NCBI RefSeq assembly: GCF_014042365.1
Contig: NZ_JACEZS010000020.1
Span: 1-64,000, forward strand
From: Rugamonas fusca
Lineage (GTDB): Bacteria; Pseudomonadota; Gammaproteobacteria; Burkholderiales; Burkholderiaceae_D
Direction of reading: 5' to 3'
DNA: 64,000 bases
Shown: positions 61,202 through 64,000 of the stretch, piece after piece
Layout of the letters: every line of letters starts with the position of its first letter
How positions within the stretch are numbered: the stretch's first letter is position 1
The notes under the pieces: generated by a model
The model's input: the letters and a program-made list of their open reading frames with translations, nothing else
The model's database searches: none
What the model was told of the DNA's origin: nothing
Made by a program: the position numbers and the translations under genes

Positions 61202-61539
61202 TCGGGTATGTCCTCCATGCCCAACCGGAAGTCCGTCACGTAATGGCGCAGCAGGCCGGTGGCCCAGTCGGCGTCGTTGTCCGGGTCGTGCTTGCGGAAC
61301 AGGTGGGCTATGCGTTGCTGGTAATGTTGGCGGGTGGCGGCCAGTTCGTCCTGCGACACGGGCGGGGTGGCGATGGGCAGCACGGCGATGCCGTGGCGCG
61401 GCATCAGCTCGAGCATGGCCTCGGTCAGCACGGTCCCCTGCGGCAGCAGCACATGGCCCTGCACGTCGAGCAGTTCGTCTGATAGCACCATGCCCGGTTC
61501 GACCTGGGCCAGCGGGATGTGATGGTAAGTGGCAGTCAT
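61198..61539 (-). CDS. Small protein resembling the N-terminal module of HD-GYP proteins
   Basis: A 113-residue protein. MTATYHHIPLAQVEPGMVLS, GHVLLPQGTVLTEAML and PRHGIAVLPI match the layout of the N-terminal DUF3391-like region that precedes HD-GYP domains, here as a separate protein. The C-terminal half is charged and helical. GGAGG lies just upstream of the ATG at 61539. Coupled to the HDOD gene by a 4-bp overlap, so it is probably its partner subunit. Confidence 0.75.
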   Translation of the reverse strand: MTATYHHIPLAQVEPGMVLSDELLDVQGHVLLPQGTVLTEAMLELMPRHGIAVLPIATPPVSQDELAATRQHYQQRIAHLFRKHDPDNDADWATGLLRHYVTDFRLGMEDIPE

Positions 61540-61646
61540 GGCGCCTCCGGCGTTCTGTTGTCCCGATCTTACCATCGTCGCGGCGCGCTGTGTGCCGCTG
61601 GCCCGGCGGGCCACGCTGGTGGCGCCAGCCGTGCGCCCGAGACGTG

Positions 61647-61676
61647 AAAACGGCGTAAAACGACGTAAAAACGGAA
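61647..61676. promoter_or_regulatory. Three 10-bp tandem repeats upstream of histidine kinase
   Basis: AAAACGGCGT, AAAACGACGT and AAAAACGGAA in direct succession, phased at one helical turn. They sit between the HDOD-operon start (61539) and the histidine kinase start (61804), a suitable place for a regulator serving either direction. Confidence 0.35.
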
Positions 61677-61803
61677 CCAAACGGGGCCGGCGGCGGGCAG
61701 TTCTTGCCAAGTTGCATGTCATACCGTACATTGGGGCGTTGCCGTCAAATCCACGTTTTGGTTCCGCCACGGGCGGAGCCCGGTGTTCCGGGGAGGTGTG
61801 TAG

Positions 61804-63396
61804 ATGTTTGGTATCCAAGGTCGGCTGACGGCGCTGTTCGTGGTCATCGTCACGCTGGTGCTGGCTATTTCCGGCACGTATGCCCAATACAGCCTTGGCC
61901 ATGAACTGGAAGTGAGCAACCAGCGCCTGCGCCAGGGCGTGCTGACGCGCTTGCAGACGAGCTTGCCATCGGCCCTGTGGGACTTGGACAAGGCCAAGGT
62001 CGACAACATCGTGGCGGCCGAGATGCTGCCGCCGGAACTGGTGGCCATCCGCGTCTATGACACGTCCGTCGGCCTGTTCTCCGGTAAATTGCGCAACGAC
62101 GCCGGCGGTGTCGTCTCGATCGAGAACGACGCTCCCGTGGCCGGTGCGCCCGTGGTGGCCGACCTGGCCTACCGCGATTCAGGCGCGGCCGGCGCCTCGC
62201 TCAAGCCCGTCATCGTGGGTCGGGTGGTGGTCAACTTCAGCCGGGCCCAGATCGACGCCACGCTGGCGGCCGAAGTGCGGCGCAAGGTGACGGAAGTGCT
62301 GCTGCTGGACCTGATCCTGGTGGCGGCGCTGGCGCTGTCGCTGCGTATCGTGTTCGAGCCGCTCAAGCAGCTGCGCGACGGCTTGTTCGACCTGGCCACG
62401 CGCGGCAGCGACGAAGTGGAGGAACTGGCCGACAACCGCCACGACGAACTGGGCGAAGTGATCCGCGGCTTCAACGCCATCCAGCGCCGCGTGAAATCCA
62501 TCATCGCCCGCATCCGCGAAGCCGAGGACGAGGCCCGCAAGTCGGCCCAGGAAACGGCCCGCGCGCTCGACGACTTGCGCCGCACCCAGGAATCGCTGCT
62601 GCAGGCCGAGCGCCTGGCGTCGCTGGGCGGGCTGGTGGCCGGGGTGGCGCACGAGATCAACACGCCCGTCGGCATCGCCCTCACCAGCGCCTCGGTGCTG
62701 ATGGAAGCGACCGAGAAGGTGCACCAGGCCATCGAAGGTGGCAACATCAAGAAGTCCGACATCGTGCGCTACGTGGAGACGGCCGGCGAGAGCACGCGCC
62801 TGATCATGAACAACGCCTACCGCGCCGCGCACCTGATCCACAGCTTCAAGCAGATCGCGGTGGACCAGGTGAGCGAGGCGCGGCGCCGCTTCGAGCTGCG
62901 CGACTACATCACGGAAGTGGTGGCCAGCCTGCAGCCCAAGCTGAAGAAGACCCACATCCACGTCACCATCGCCTGCCCGCCCGACATCGTGCTCGACAGT
63001 TATCCGGGCGCGCTGGCCCAGGTCATCACCAACCTCACGCTCAACTGCGTGGAGCACGCGTTCGAGCCGGATGCGGAAGGCACCATCGCCATCAACGTGG
63101 TGCAGGATGGCGAGTGGATCGAGATGCAGGTGGTCGACAACGGCAAGGGCATCGCGCCCGACATGATCGACAAGGTGTTCGACCCGTTCGTCACCACGCG
63201 GCGCGGGCAGGGCGGCACGGGGCTGGGCCTGAACATCGTGTTCAACCTGATCGCCAAGCAGTTCGGCGGCAACATCACGGTCAGCAGCACGCTGGGCCAC
63301 GGCGCCAGCTTCGTGTTGCGCATCCCGGTGGTGACGCCGGTGGACGAAGCCCATCCGGCCGCGCCGGCCCATCCGGACGGCCAGTTGCACGCCTGA
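61804..63396 (+). CDS. Membrane sensor histidine kinase
   Basis: A 530-residue kinase. TM1 about 8-27, a periplasmic sensor of about 135 residues, TM2 about 168-190 (VLLLDLILVAALALSLRIV), HAMP-like linker and coiled coil. The phosphoacceptor His283 lies in GLVAGVAHEINTPVGIA. The ATPase domain shows DNGKGIAPD and GGTGLGLNIV. The HEINTP form places it with the HPK4-like kinases. No response regulator is encoded beside it, so its partner is unknown. GGGGAGGTG precedes the ATG. Confidence 0.92.
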   Translation: MFGIQGRLTALFVVIVTLVLAISGTYAQYSLGHELEVSNQRLRQGVLTRLQTSLPSALWDLDKAKVDNIVAAEMLPPELVAIRVYDTSVGLFSGKLRNDAGGVVSIENDAPVAGAPVVADLAYRDSGAAGASLKPVIVGRVVVNFSRAQIDATLAAEVRRKVTEVLLLDLILVAALALSLRIVFEPLKQLRDGLFDLATRGSDEVEELADNRHDELGEVIRGFNAIQRRVKSIIARIREAEDEARKSAQETARALDDLRRTQESLLQAERLASLGGLVAGVAHEINTPVGIALTSASVLMEATEKVHQAIEGGNIKKSDIVRYVETAGESTRLIMNNAYRAAHLIHSFKQIAVDQVSEARRRFELRDYITEVVASLQPKLKKTHIHVTIACPPDIVLDSYPGALAQVITNLTLNCVEHAFEPDAEGTIAINVVQDGEWIEMQVVDNGKGIAPDMIDKVFDPFVTTRRGQGGTGLGLNIVFNLIAKQFGGNITVSSTLGHGASFVLRIPVVTPVDEAHPAAPAHPDGQLHA

Positions 63397-63479
63397 CGGT
63401 GCCGTGGTGGCGGCCATTGCGCGCCCGCGCCGGCGCGCGCTAGAATGGCCTCCCTCATCCACCAGGCCTGGCCCGCTCC

Positions 63480-63650
63480 ATGAACAAAGACCTGATCAAA
63501 GGCATCCTGATCGTCGTTGGCGTATTGCTGGCGCTGGCCGTCTTCGCCACGGCCGCCACCGAAGATGGCGTCCAGAAGCTCAGCTGCATGGGCCGGGCCG
63601 CGCTGCACGGCGTCGCGCTGACCAATATTCACTCCGTCTGCGGCTTATAA
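63480..63650 (+). CDS. Tiny membrane protein, 56 residues
   Basis: A 56-residue open frame. MNKDLIKGILIVVGVLLALA forms one hydrophobic helix, followed by a polar tail with two cysteines (KLSCMGRAALHG and HSVCGL end). No Shine-Dalgarno is obvious (GCCCGCTCC precedes the ATG), so the call rests on the membrane-helix pattern and codon use like its neighbours. It ends at the start of a small inverted repeat. Confidence 0.5.
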   Translation: MNKDLIKGILIVVGVLLALAVFATAATEDGVQKLSCMGRAALHGVALTNIHSVCGL

Positions 63651-63653
63651 GTG

Positions 63654-63678
63654 CCGGGGTCAGTGTGAGGCACCCCGG
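63654..63678. repeat. Small inverted repeat of GGGGTCAG type
   Basis: Arms CCGGGGT (63654-63660) and ACCCCGG (63672-63678) with an 11-base centre, directly after the stop of the 56-residue gene. The GGGGTCAG start resembles the 15171 element. It lies between convergent genes. Confidence 0.6.
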
Positions 63679-63715
63679 GTTTCACGAGGCGGGATGCAAT
63701 TGACTGGCTGGGTTC

Positions 63716-64000
63716 TCAGGCGGAGAATTTGTCGCACTTTTCCTGCCGGGCCGAACGCAGTCCGAGCAGGACCACGCCGGCCAGCAGCATCAGGAATGGC
63801 GCGGGCTCGGGCACGGGGGCCGCATCAGCCGCCGGGATTGGCACCGCAGCGGGCGCGGGGACGTAGTCGTCCAGCGCCTGCAAGTCGTCACCGGGCAGAT
63901 GGAACGGGTCATCGAGGGCATCACCGACATGGCTGGCCGGCGGCGCCAGGCTGGCGCTGCGGCATGGGCCGGCTTGCACGGCCGCGTGACATTGGGGCGC
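63716..64000 (-). CDS. PEP-CTERM protein, partial (5' end beyond window)
   Basis: The C-terminal part of an exported protein. The sorting signal VPEPAPFLMLLAGVVLLGL is followed by RSARQEK; it is preceded by an Ala/Pro-rich stretch. No start codon with a signal peptide is seen and the frame stays open to the right edge, so the true start is probably outside. A GTG at 63979 would give an 87-residue protein without a signal peptide, which is unlikely for an exosortase substrate. Confidence 0.7.
   Translation of the reverse strand, partial: APQCHAAVQAGPCRSASLAPPASHVGDALDDPFHLPGDDLQALDDYVPAPAAVPIPAADAAPVPEPAPFLMLLAGVVLLGLRSARQEKCDKFSA

Overview
The window is about 64 kb of high-GC, gene-dense chromosome with no rRNA, tRNA, CRISPR array, prophage or intact insertion sequence. 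Protein signatures and gene order point to a betaproteobacterium of the order Burkholderiales, most likely family Oxalobacteraceae (Massilia, Duganella or Janthinobacterium type). The reasons are the phoH-ybeY-corC-lnt-glyQ-glyS-gmhB-plsC-metallopeptidase run, the pyrR-pyrB-pyrC' set, the Chp/Pil chemotaxis genes and the PEP-CTERM proteins. The family assignment is inference from recognition, not from a search.

Layout. 0.1-7.5 kb: a leftward eight-gene run (conserved protein, TlpA-like thioredoxin, aroQ, accB, accC, prmA, zinc-ribbon membrane protein, PfkB kinase). 7.6-14.7 kb: a rightward run with overlapping starts and stops (mpl, yqiA-like esterase, ubiC, RNB ribonuclease, TonB-like protein, aroE, mtgA), then a small prepilin-like protein, corA and, leftward, a conserved hypothetical. 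17.1-20.2 kb: a two-gene ABC importer without a binding protein. 20.3-22.8 kb: hemL and a divergent ThiD-like kinase, facing away from a rubredoxin. 22.8-32.8 kb: pilG-pilH-pilI-pilJ-pilL, a chemosensory system for type IV pili with a 2055-residue multi-Hpt kinase. 32.8-38.4 kb: photolyase, then algH-ruvX-pyrR-pyrB-pyrC'. 38.5-41.3 kb: a PEP-CTERM protein, an acyltransferase and apaH. 41.5-49.9 kb: surface polysaccharide and LPS genes (rfbBACD, WecA-like transferase, phosphomanno/phosphoglucomutase, waaC, waaA). 49.9-59.5 kb: a leftward block (metallopeptidase, acyltransferase, gmhB, glyS, glyQ, lnt, corC, ybeY, phoH). 59.9-64 kb: an HTH-like small protein, an HDOD protein with its small partner, a histidine kinase, a tiny membrane protein and a PEP-CTERM protein cut by the window edge.

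Functional themes. Envelope building dominates: peptidoglycan recycling and polymerisation (mpl, mtgA), dTDP-rhamnose, lipid carrier glycosylation, heptose and Kdo addition to LPS (gmhB, waaC, waaA), lipoprotein acylation (lnt) and phospholipid acylation. Shikimate-pathway genes aroQ and aroE occur in two separate operons.

Most interesting signals. (1) A dispersed family of GGGGACGTACCCC-type inverted repeats. At three gene ends (plsC, apaH, ybeY) a repeat unit supplies the last codons and the stop, so that three unrelated proteins end in the same residues KSGT; only the units that end genes carry the TAA variant. (2) A dihydroorotase homologue that has lost the HxH metal ligands and other metal-site histidines, as expected for a non-catalytic ATCase partner. 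(3) A ThiD homologue with the catalytic-loop Cys replaced by Ser. (4) A standalone small protein resembling the N-terminal module of HD-GYP proteins, translationally coupled to an HDOD protein. (5) A prepilin-like N-terminus with Gln at the +5 position on a small CorA-adjacent protein.
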